A stretch of 64,000 nt of DNA from Gymnothorax reevesii (Eukaryota > Chordata > Actinopteri > Anguilliformes > Muraenidae). The stretch lies in NCBI GenBank assembly GCA_029721435.1, contig CM056582.1, forward strand, positions 36,166,611 to 36,230,610, written 5' to 3'. The notes beneath the pieces were generated by a model. It made no database searches. It was not told the DNA's origin and saw only the letters and a program-made list of their open reading frames with translations. A program made the position numbers and the translations under genes. This document shows positions 53,347 to 63,190 of the stretch, piece after piece. Each line of letters starts with the position of its first letter. The stretch's first letter is position 1.

Positions 53347-53737
53347 GCTTCGATCCGGTGCCCGCCTACTTGAGGTACCATTTCTGACAACAAGATGCGA
53401 AGGATAACCCGGTCAGCATTCATTCTGCAAATAGCCGACAATGTGCACAATCTTCGGTGACCACGCCCACGTAGGAGACAGGAGTTTACTGGCAGTTGTG
53501 AATATTCAATAACTGATTCTGGTGTGCCATCTAGTGACAAAATATTGTCACTGCGTGCATAAATTTGCAGCTCCACGTCTACTGGCGGACACATCTGCAC
53601 GAAGATACACCGTTGTTCTTCTGGAACATGCCAAATCCAGATAATCTGTTAATAATTAATTAAATTAATATTTTAATTTGAAACGAGTAACTAAGTTCCC
53701 AGTGTCAAAGTAACGAAGTGAAAGTATTCTTATCATA

Positions 53738-53958
53738 CAGGATGGGGAAGCAAAACTTGCACCGACATTTAAAGTACAAACAATCCAACAACCACTCCCC
53801 TGAATTGTGTGCACCTGTTATTGCCAGTAATGGTGGACACATTGAATAATGGACTACCTATTATCTTTATTGTCTGCTTTATAATCTCTTTTTTTTTCAA
53901 TAAACATGCCAGTTGAGAATAATATACGATATATGGATGGTTTTGCTTCCCCACCCTG
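53738..53958. mobile_element. Short mariner-type MITE
   Basis: CAGGATGGGGAAGCAAAAC at the left and the inverted CAGGGTGGGGAAGCAAAAC at the right, each bordered by TA. 221 bp, non-coding. Confidence 0.75.
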
Positions 53959-54282
53959 TATAGTACACATTTGCAACTTGGGTCAATCCGGGTGACTAAC
54001 ATGTTTTTTATTTTTTGGAGAGTTCCCGCAGTGATAAAATCCCCACTACACCACTGGTCCCCCTCCAATTTGTTATTTTTTTTTTTTAGCATACATTGAT
54101 TTCAGATGTAAAATGCTAGGGTGCTATGCATTAACCAATTAGCTGGAAAGTCTGGATGTGAGGTCGCTTTAACCTTGTACCATTGGGGATTATCACGCTT
54201 CCGGGTTCCGTGGGTGGGATTTTTGAATTTGGTGTTCATCCAGTTCCGGCAGAGTTCAACAACATCAACAGTGGCTGAAACT

Positions 54283-54470
54283 AAGGCTAGATGTCACTGC
54301 TCTGTTCCACTTTGTAAAGTGAACTAACAACGACAACCCTACTTAAGTTTTCATGGATTCCCGAGTGAATTAAATCTAAGGAAGAAGTGGGATAAAGCAA
54401 TTCGCCAGGACAAAGGGCCACCCTTTAAAAAACAATGAGGTAGCATGTTCGTCTGTAGCCGGCACTGCAG
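54283..54470 (+). pseudogene. THAP zinc-finger domain remnant
   Basis: In one frame: CHCSVPLCKVN, a TAA (54325-54327), then YLSFHGFPSELNLRKKWDKA, a TGA (54436-54438), and VCSRH. The C-x4-C at 54298-54315 and C-x2-H at 54454-54465, 47 residues later, with FHGFP and a following Trp, fit the C2CH pattern of THAP domains, which bind DNA in P-type transposases and host THAP proteins. Where a start Met is expected the codon is AAG. It sits in the element at 51254-56314. A host THAP gene exon is an alternative. Confidence 0.7.
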
Positions 54471-55566
54471 GTACTGGTAGCAGAGTAATGCTAGCTGACG
54501 TTAAAAACTTTATCACAACCAGGGATGTGTATGTACTGTAGCTATAACTTACTGTCAATAAGTTACTGTGCTATGTATAGTTCATTATAGCAAAAGGGAC
54601 AGTAATATCTTATGGGTCTGACTTGAAATGGCTAGCTAACATTAGCTAGCCGACACTGACAGTGGCTAACGTTAATATTCTTCATAACAGAAGACAGGTA
54701 AAAATTGGTGAGTTTAATGGTGAATAACTCATTTAATGGTGAATAACGTGAAACTTAGTTTTGTTGGGTTTAACATAGGTTTCTTGTTACCTTCCACTGC
54801 ACACTTAACAACTTATAACCAAATGAACATCAGAGCCGACGCCAAGGTAATGTTAGCATAAGCTAACCTAATGTTAAGTTTGCTAGCTAGCTAGTAGCCT
54901 CAAACCTTCATAGTTGGTGAAGTTTCCAAAAAAGAAGCTGAATCCCTTGTCCAGTTTTGAGCGGGATGTGGGGGAGTGTTGTTCTACTAATCTGAAGACA
55001 TTGGGAAGTTATTTTTAGCAATTTTACGAGGGAAGCTGTAAGAGATGTAAACTTAGGTTCGCCAGAGTATTTCGTCATTTAGCTAACGGAAATTTCTGTG
55101 CGTTATTATCTCTGAATGCGGACGTCCTATGTTTCAGCATGATAATAGCCTATAACCATCGGTCGTATTTAGCTGCTTAAACAAACAACATTTACTGTGT
55201 CATTTTTAGGGGGAGGAGGGCTCGTAGGAACATGACTCAATCGCTGATCTGGATGGTCCAAGAAGACGCGTGTATTCTGACAGCCAGCCTAATTTTGGAA
55301 TAAAAATAATCGTTAAGGTTGTGATAGCTTTGCAGTTTGTTTTAAAAGTATGCGCACCATTAACAGACATGGGCAGAACGCACTGTGCTACGCGTTGTGA
55401 TTAGGCTTTGGGTATTATTAATTTCATTCCTGAAGTTGTGATGTTGTGAGTTTTCTGATGGTGCATATGAAATATGCACTTATTTCACATTTTGGATATA
55501 TTGCGGTGTTATTAACTGTGGCTCAGACGGTGCTTTCCAGTGCTGAAGTCTTTCACCTTTGCGCGT
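54471..55566. other. Non-coding interior of the THAP-bearing element
   Basis: GCTAGCTAGC- and GCTAACGTTAGC-rich stretches but no domain. It may hold an intron of the THAP-encoding unit. Confidence 0.35.
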
Positions 55567-56052
55567 TGTTATGGCACCAATTTGTTATGACATTTATGAC
55601 AGCAAGGGATGACAGACACAATTTTAAAACATAAACACGTTTAATTAAACAAAGACTTTTTACTAATCTACTATCTACTCTACTGACGAAGATTGATATA
55701 TACAAGAAAAAAATATTTACAGTCCCTTTGGTTGGGTTGCTTGGTGATGTTCCGGGTGAGGAAAATGCTCCAACACAGGCAAAAATCCACAAAAAGCTTC
55801 ACAGGCCTTGAAAAGAGCGACAGGTCTGGTCAAATGTATCCTTCTCCTTGCCATTTCTCCTACTACTTCAATCTCTAGATTTTCCTCTTTATATACTCTT
55901 TTGCAGACCCCTCCCACCTTTTAGACTTTTTTTTAATTCTCTGGGACTTTCCATCTCAGACATGTCCAGGACAGGTCCAAACCTAGCTCCAGTCTGGGCT
56001 TAACAAAAGAAAAGGTCAATACTGCCATCTAGTGGCTTCTATTCACATTACA
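55567..56052 (-). repeat. Solo LTR of the Gmr1-like family
   Basis: TGTTATGGCACCAATTTG to CACATTACA, 486 bp, flanked by GCGT on both sides (55563-55566, 56053-56056), an exact 4-bp duplication. Confidence 0.8.
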
Positions 56053-56314
56053 GCGTGAAAGACATTTTTTCCTTGTAGTCGCTTGTAGCTATTTTTCGGA
56101 ATATTCCTAGGGCAACTGTAATCCAAAACTACATTCATATTGAATGTGCAGTATGTACCATGATCTGCTTTTATTGAAAAAACAAGAACTACCTAATAAA
56201 CTATATATATAGAAAAACTCTGAAGTCGCAAATATCAACTGTTTTCTTTGCACCCCAAGTTTTGGTCAAGCCCCCCATTAGCACCGGGAGAGAAAAAAAC
56301 CTGGCGCCGTCCCA

Positions 56315-56765
56315 GACTGCATTAAATCTTCATCAGCTAATAAGAGAGGGTTAAGCCACCACGAGTACATCGAATGTTCATTTGAGAAGTTGAGCTCCAA
56401 AATCAGAAGGCTATGATCAGATATTACGATACTATTATATGTGCATGTTTTGTCATGAGAAAGTATTTTTTATCAACAAAGAAGTAGTCAATGTGTGAAT
56501 ATGTTTGATGTACTGGAGAGAAAAATGAGTATTGTCCAGTCGGGGGAAAAAGAGATCACCAGATCTCAACAGCCCCATATGTTGGCAGATATGACTGTAA
56601 AACCATAGAGGACTATGAGGGTGGTAAGGGTCTTGTTGAGGAGCAGTCTAGTGCTGGATCCATAACAATATTTATATTTACCACTAGTATAATTGGTGAG
56701 TATCAATACCAGGTAATGCATGGAGAAAATTCCTGAAAAAAATTACTATCATTCAAATTAGGGCC
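56315..56765 (-). pseudogene. L1-type LINE endonuclease remnant
   Basis: Minus-strand reading shows IVMDPALDCSS, GQYSFFSPVHQTYSHIDYFF and a following serine/isoleucine stretch where SDH-A is expected. This is the order of the C-terminal half of an L1 APE endonuclease (D-x-LD, the YSFFS-VH--YSRIDYF signature). Frame breaks are present. It is the 5' part of the same LINE as 49985-51245. Confidence 0.75.
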
Positions 56766-56789
56766 ACGCACATTTGCCAAAATTAAAGG

Positions 56790-57045
56790 GGGGTTAAACT
56801 AGAGAACTCGGCAACCGAGCACATCTATCCCATTGAAGGCCCCCCAGTTGGCCCCAGATGGTCCCAGAGTACCCAAAAACAATAGGTGTCATCAACTTAC
56901 CATAATGCATGTCCCTGCAAAATTTGAAAAGAATCAGTGCACTTATGTGGGCTGTAGAGCATTCACAAGAAAATCTCTGTGGACGCGGACGCGTGATGAG
57001 GCCAAATCCGTAGTATCCTCGAACTTCGTTCGTGGGATACAATAA
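56790..57045. repeat. Small repeat with two hairpins
   Basis: CTCGGCAACCGAG near 56800 and GTATCCTCGAAC/GTTCGTGGGATAC at 57013-57040 form hairpins at the two ends, followed by AATAAAG. Non-coding. Similar in design to other hairpin-ended repeats in the window. Confidence 0.4.
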
Positions 57046-57364
57046 AGACCCAATAACAACTATATAACAACCATTTGGGTCAGCTATTACAAAACCTAAA
57101 ACCAGTGAAGTTGGCACGTTGTGTAAATCGTAAATATAAACAGAATACAATGATTTGCAAATCGTTTTCAACCTATATTCAATTGAATGCACAGCAAAGA
57201 CAAGTTACTTAATGTTCGAAAAGGTAAACTTTGTAATTTTTTGCAAATATTAGCTCATTTGGAATTTGATGCCTGCAACATGTTTCAAAAAAGCTGGCAC
57301 AAGTGGCAAAAAAGACTGAGAGAGTTGAGGAATGCTCATCAAACACTTATTTGGAACATCCCAC

Positions 57365-58496
57365 TGTTGTGATCTTGATTCTGCATGTCATGTTTAAGTT
57401 CTGTGCCTGGCTATGCCATGTTTGATTCTGTGCTTAGTGACCACTGCATATGTCTGACTATTCTTAGGATTGTGTTTTGTGTTTTGGTAATTTAGATTTC
57501 TTGTTTATTATTTTTCATGTTTAGATCATTTAGCTTCCATGCCATGTTTTCATTTCCATGCTTTGCACTTTGTCTCCCCTGTCTTGTCATGTGTGTATCT
57601 TTACTCACGGTCCCTTGTCTTGTGTGCCACTCATTCGGGTGATTTATTGGTTTCTGGGTTTCAATCTTCTTTCATTATCTCGTTTTCTTCCTTCTTCTCT
57701 CTTTTACTGTCTTACTAACACATACTAACAGTTTATTGTTTTTGCTAATTACTAACCACACTAATCTTGTATATTTTTACTAACTTTCTAACATGCACTC
57801 GGGATTGTATAGCTGCACATACTAATTGACTAACGATCTCTCAGCAGTCGCTCAATTCTAATCTCCGCCTCCTTGCCTATCCCTAATTAACTCTGCTGCA
57901 AGTTTCTGTGGATTTCCACGTATACTTTGTGCTTTCCTTTTTCTTTTATCTTGGCACTTTAGTACTCCTTAACCGGAGCTGTTGTTTTGTACTTAGGTTT
58001 GTCTTGTGATCCCCGTCTGCGTTTTGGCTACAGCCAAATTCATGTAATTAGTTTATTCCTCATGTGTCTCCCCCTGATCATTGTTACCATTGATTGAACC
58101 TGTTCTCCCCGGTCATGTGTTTATCCCGGGTGCGTATATAAGATGTCTGTTTGGTACACTTTCTTGTCAGATCGTTCTCCCTAGTTTTCTCGTGCCACGT
58201 TTCTCGCCTTGATTTCTCAGTGTTTATCTTTCTGACTGGACCGTCCTTGATATCGAGCTTTGCCTACTCCCTGTACTTTTGCCGCATTCTTGTTTTTTGA
58301 CCTCTTTTGTCTGACTACGATTTTTTGTGATTGGTGCCCTGTGTACGACTCTGGATTTCGCCCTTTGGATTCTGATTTTGGATTGCGGACATTGTACTGT
58401 TGCCAGCTCTGTTGGGGGGTTTCCCCCTTCAGAAATAAAGCCTCCTTTTTGCATTTTACTGGTGTTTGCTCTTGGTTCATTTCGTAAAACCTCACA
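57365..58496 (+). repeat. Solo LTR, 1.13 kb, perfect 5-bp duplication
   Basis: TGTTGTGATCTTG to CCTCACA, flanked by CCCAC on both sides (57360-57364, 58497-58501). GTATATAAGATG at about 58134 is a TATA-like box and AAATAAAGCC near 58432 a polyadenylation-like signal. Same family as 6240-7481 and 17389-18642. Confidence 0.8.
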
Positions 58497-58589
58497 CCCA
58501 CAGGTGAACGGGCTAATTGGGAACAGGTGGGTGCCATAATTGGGTATAAAAGCAGCTTCTCTGAAATGCTCAGTCATTCACAAACAAGG

Positions 58590-59613
58590 ATGGGGCGAGG
58601 GTCACCCCTTAGTGAACAAATGCGTGAGCTGATTGTCGAACAGTTTAAAAACAACATTCCTCAACGAGCTATTGCAAGAAATTTAGGGATTTCATCATCT
58701 ACGGTCCGTAATATTGTCAAAAGGTTCAGAAAATCTGGAGAAATCACTGCATGTAAGCAAATAAGGCTGAAAACCAACATTGAATGCCCGTGACCTTCGA
58801 TCCCTCAGGCGGTACTGCATCAAAAACCGACATCAGTGTGTAAAGGACATCACCACATGGGCTCAGGAACACTTCAGAAAACTACTGTCAGTAACTACAG
58901 TTTGTCGCTACATCTGCAAGTGCAAGTTAAAACTCTACAATGCAAAGCGAAAGCCATTTATTAACAGCACCCAGAAACGCCACCGGCTTCGCTGGGCCCA
59001 AGCTCATCTGAGATGGACTGATGCAAAGTGGAAAAGCATTCTGTGGTCTGACAAGTCCACATTTCAAATCGTTTTTGGAAACTGTGGATGTCATGTCCTC
59101 CGGACCAAAGAGTTAAAGAACCATCCGAACTGTTATAGGCGCAAAGTTCAAAAGGCAGCATCTGTGATGGTATGCGGGTGTATTAGTGCCCAAGGCATGG
59201 GCAACTTACACATATATGAAGGCACTGTTAATGCTGAAAGGTACATACAGGTTTTGGAGCAACATTTGTTGCCATCCAAGCAACGTCTTTTTCATGGACG
59301 CCCCTGCTTATTTCAGCAAGACAATGCCAAGCCACATTCTGCACGTGTTACATCAGCATGGCTCCATAGTAAAAGAGTGCCGGTACTAGACTGGCCTGCC
59401 TGAAGTCCAGACCTGTCCCCCATTGAAAATGTGTGGCGCATTATGAAGCGTAAAATACAACAACGGAGACCCCAGATTGTTGAACAACTTAAGCTGTACA
59501 TCAAGCAAGAATGGGAAAGAGTTCCACCTGAAAAGCTTCAAAAATTGGTCTCCTCAGTTCCCAAACGTTTACTGAGTGTCGTTAAAAGGAAAGGCGATGT
59601 ACCACAGTGGTAA
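58590..59613 (+). pseudogene. Tc1-like transposase, nearly intact
   Basis: ATG at 58590 (MGRGSPLSEQMREL) with the helix-turn-helix IPQRAIARNLGISSSTV. An extra base near 58760-58775 shifts the frame, which continues as DLRSLRRYCIKN through LRWAQAHLRWTDAKW. The catalytic Asp positions are WSDKS, with Lys where the sister copy has Glu after the Asp, and QQDNAKPH. A TGA at 59401-59403 interrupts just before SPDLSPIENVW with the Glu. It then runs to VPQW and TAA. About 340 codons, with one shift and one stop. Confidence 0.85.
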
Positions 59614-59829
59614 AAAAGGCCCCTGTGCCAACTTTTTTGCAATGTGTTGCTGCCTTTAAATTCTAAGTTATTTGCAAAAAAAAAAAAAGTTTCTCAGTTT
59701 GAACATTAAACATCTTGTCTTTGCAGTGTATTCAATTGAATATAAATTGAAAAGGATTTGCAAATCATTGTATTCTGTTTTTATCTACAATTTACATAAC
59801 GTGCCAACTTCACTGGTTTTGGGTTTGTA

Positions 59830-61390
59830 CATCAGAAGCAATAAATGTACATTTATGAATAGAGGTTGCAGTACTTTGGCCTTACAGTTTAATTTGGAAT
59901 GAAATGTTTGTCCGACCCAGTTTTTCATAGCACTTCAATTCTGCGTGAGAATCTCTTAAGTATAGGATGGCTGAATGACTGATCCGTGCACCAATGAAAC
60001 ATCTGTCACTAACGGTACATCATGGGTTGATTTAAAAGCGGGACTCGGAAACGAAATATAATTTTGTTAAATTTTTCAGTCCTCGTTTCTGCTATTACGC
60101 GTGAGATTGCTGATCCATGGTGTGAGAGCATGATATGCCTCCAAAGTCTGAGAGTTGGAAGATGGGGAAATTTAGTTGTGTACACTCTGCACAGCGAGCA
60201 TTTCACTCCCATATGCAACTGATAATTACAACATACGAGTTAAGATAACTTTTTCTTCGCACCCACTGCAAGCAACTCTGACAGAGGTTAGAACTCATAA
60301 ATCACAGTATAGCACGTAGCTGTTACCGTGAAAATAAAAATACAACTCTCATGCACATTAATGACATTAAGAGAAATGGAATAATTAATTTTGTCACATT
60401 ATTGGCTGTCTCCACATCATTTGACCAAGATGGCACAGGGAAGTGTGGCTGAGAGCCGTTGCATTGTCGCTCAGTTCCTTATCAGATACATGATATAAAA
60501 TATTTTCTAAATTCTGCCTCCAAAAGAGCAAAATAATAAGCTTCCACTGGGCGCTTACGTCCAAAAAAAAATAGGACGAAGGTGCACTGAAAAAGCTAGT
60601 AGAGCTCAGGTTTCTTAGGTGATTGCCAATTCCCAGCCAAGATGGAAGACGGAAGACTTTTGGTAGTCAGGGCTGCATTGCGAAGCTGGAGTACCACACT
60701 CTAGGTTGCACAAAAATGCCATTTGCTTCTCACTGGAAAGAAAACAAGCTCAAATATTTCACACACAGTTAGGGCATGAACCAGGAAACTAGACTACTAG
60801 ACTGTTAATTATGCCATGACCTGGCAGCACACCGAAAGCTTCTAGCCGGTGACATCAGCCCAAGCATTGCTTATTACACCTGTGCTGAGCGGTCTCTTAT
60901 CCTGTCCGGGGTATCGTCCCCGCTATTCCTAGTTGTTACCAGGTAAGCATCATTATCTAGCAAGAAAGTAACAAATTCTACATGCCTGCGCAACGGATTA
61001 TTATAAATACCACAGCTGCGAATTTGTTTGTTTCATGCAAATAGAGTGAATTCTGTTGCTCATGCCTTCAGAAATAAGGGACCGTGTAGAAATTTCACAA
61101 AATATGTTTCTCAAAAAATATGTAATACCGTAGAAAAGATGAGGGTGTATGGAAGTTAATATGACTTGACCCGACAACGATACATCCGCAGGCCCTACCA
61201 CAATTTTCACAAGTAGAAGCTGGGTCTTGGTGAAAAATGTGAGTCCATTTTCATTAGAGTAAACTCTAGCAGCTACATTAACCTGGAGAGCTTTAAAAAC
61301 AAAAAATTGTATTACAATGTTGTGGTGAAGAATCATACAGTTATTTGGACAATTAGAATCAGGATAAATTTCCTTTTTTCAGCTAAATTG
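59830..61390. other. No gene recognised
   Basis: About 1.5 kb of unassigned DNA. The open stretch at 61001-61336 on the minus strand has no known domain. Confidence 0.3.
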
Positions 61391-61575
61391 CCACAAAGCT
61401 TCTCAGCTGAGAGATGGCAAGCCCAGCGCCCTCAGCATTAGGGTTGCCACAGCCACAAGACTTGTCAGCTGAAACATGGCGAGCCCAACGCTCTAGGCAT
61501 TAGGGTTGCCACAGCCACAAGACTTCTCAGCTGAGAGATGGTGAGCCCAACGCCCTCAATTTTTAGGGTGCTCAA
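61391..61575. repeat. 62-bp minisatellite, three units
   Basis: CAGCTGA starts at 61404, 61466 and 61528, giving a 62-bp period. Units share ATTAGGGTTGCCACAGCCAC and CTCAGCTGAGAGATGG. Confidence 0.85.
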
Positions 61576-61884
61576 GAACATAAGTTGAAGTGGTGCTGGC
61601 CATCTGCACAGGAGGACTGGACTATTATGTCCAATCAAAATGCCCTATTGACAACAGCATACGTTTCATAACACACATGGGTTGTGACTATGAAATTAAC
61701 CTGGAGTTTCAAGTTGTTCGTCCATTGCTCAGGCAGTATTATTTTGGACCACCCTTTCCCAAAATGGTCTACCAGACTAAATTTCCTTATGACATACTTT
61801 ATTGATGTACAGAATTGTTTTGAATAATTATTGTTCGTTTATGCGTGCCTAAGTCTGAAATGTGATTTTATAGCCAGTGATTTG
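61576..61884. other. No feature recognised
   Basis: Unassigned. The open frame at 61590-61805 has no known domain. Confidence 0.3.
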
Positions 61885-63190
61885 GACCTATGTTCTGTAG
61901 TGGGGATCATTTGGGACAGCTTCTGGATGTCGTGCAGAAGGAACTACAGAAATTCAAACAATGGTTTGATTCAAACAAATTATCACTTCATCTTGGTAAA
62001 AGAAAGAGGATTATATTTGGAAATAAGCCTAGGAATTCAAGCAGAAACTTGACAATAAATGATTCTGAAATTGAAATAGTAACTGAAACCAAATTTCTTG
62101 AAGCTATTATTGATGATAAATTAAGCTGGATCACACATAAATCACACATAAATTATTTTAAATCCAAAATGTCAAAATCCGTTGCAATTCTTTAAAAAGC
62201 CCAAGATTTCCTCTCTCAATATTCATTAACCACTTCATATTATTCATTAATAGCTCCAAATATGACATACTGCATTTATATATGACATACTGCATTGTGA
62301 CTGGGGAAACACAAATAAAACAAACACTAATTCAATATTTTTAGTGCAAAAGAAAGCCATAAGAATCATCAGTAATAAACCTTACCGTGAGCCAACCAAC
62401 CCACTACCTGCTTAAACATTCTGAAATTCAAGGAATTAGTAGATTAAATTACAATACAAACCATGTACAAAGCAAAAAACAACTTCTACCTCCACATGTC
62501 CAAAATCTGTTTAAAATGAAGGACTCCAGTTATGACTTGGGAGGAACATTTTTATTTGACAAACCAAAGAGCCGAACTACTGTAAAAAACCACTGTCTCT
62601 TTGTTAAAGGGGTAACAAACTACTGTAAAAAATCATTGTTTCTGTAAAAGGGGTAACAAACTACTGTAAAAATCACTGTGGCTTTGTCAAAGGCGTAATG
62701 CACCACTGTAAAAAATCACTGCATCTCTGTTAAAGGGGTAAACATCTGGAACAACTGTCCCAAAAATATTAAATTATGAAGCACTCCAGTTGGCTTTAAA
62801 AGACTTTATTTATTTGACAAAGCAAAGACCAGAACTACTGTAAAAAATCACTGTATCTCTGTTAAAGGGGTAAACATCTGGAACAACTGTCCCGAAAATA
62901 TAAAATGATCTAGTCGGCTTTGTGCGCTGTACAATATTCTTAATTTTGTTGTGATCAGAAATTTAAGTTCAATGATTAATTTCAACTATCTGCGCTTTGC
63001 TCTTCTTATATTTATAGTGACGAGTATAATTTTCTAAGGTAAAAGGGGTAGGTGTATATAACCTTTTGCTTCAACCTACACCCTTTCGGCTACATAGGCT
63101 AACTGAGAAATATTTTTTTTTTGGGTACTGAAATAAAATTTCACTCAATTCACTCATTCATTAATTCATTCATACATATTGTCCAGTTCA
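61885..63190 (+). pseudogene. 3' part of a CR1/L2-type LINE
   Basis: LQKFKQWFDSNKLSLHLGKR and TKFLEAIIDDKLSWITHKSH (61935-62150) are the region just behind the YADD motif of CR1/L2-type RTs (N-L-L--N-x-KT, then K-L-G---D). Then come broken C-terminal pieces. The 3' end carries GCTTCAACCTACACCCTTTC, AATAAAATTTC and an ATTCATTC-type tail to about 63180. RT motifs A-C are missing. Confidence 0.7.
62560..62890 (+). repeat. Tandem array in the LINE C-terminal region
   Basis: ACTGTAAAAAATCACTG...GTTAAAGGGGTAA is repeated five to six times with about 45-bp spacing, and a larger unit ending CATCTGGAACAACTGTCCC occurs twice (about 62745 and 62875). Confidence 0.75.

Larger units (their letters stand above)
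51254..56314. mobile_element. 5-kb DNA element with CAGGGACGGC ends and a THAP remnant
   Basis: The left end CAGGGACGGCAC and the inverted right end CTGGGACGGCGC are flanked by ACTGGATA (51246-51253) and ACTGCATT (56315-56322), an 8-bp duplication matching at six positions. The L1-type LINE reads on in register across the gap, which supports the borders. Inside are a THAP-type zinc finger remnant (54283-54470), a MULE-like insert, a mariner-like insert and a solo LTR. An 8-bp duplication occurs in both hAT and P elements. THAP would favour a P-type element, but this is inference because no transposase core is readable. Confidence 0.65.
57090..59827 (+). mobile_element. Tc1-like transposon with long TIRs, second copy
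   Basis: Starts CAAAACCTAAAACCAGTG and ends with the inverted sequence at 59827, each bordered by TA (57088-57089, 59828-59829). TIRs of about 200 bp, imperfect. Same family as 7888-15849, in the opposite orientation. A solo LTR lies between the left TIR and the transposase. Confidence 0.9.

Noticed and set aside
60009..60230. VYTLHSEHFTP-like reading suggesting a second THAP fragment
   Set aside because: Only the last few residues resemble a THAP end. No first Cys pair or FHxFP segment was found.
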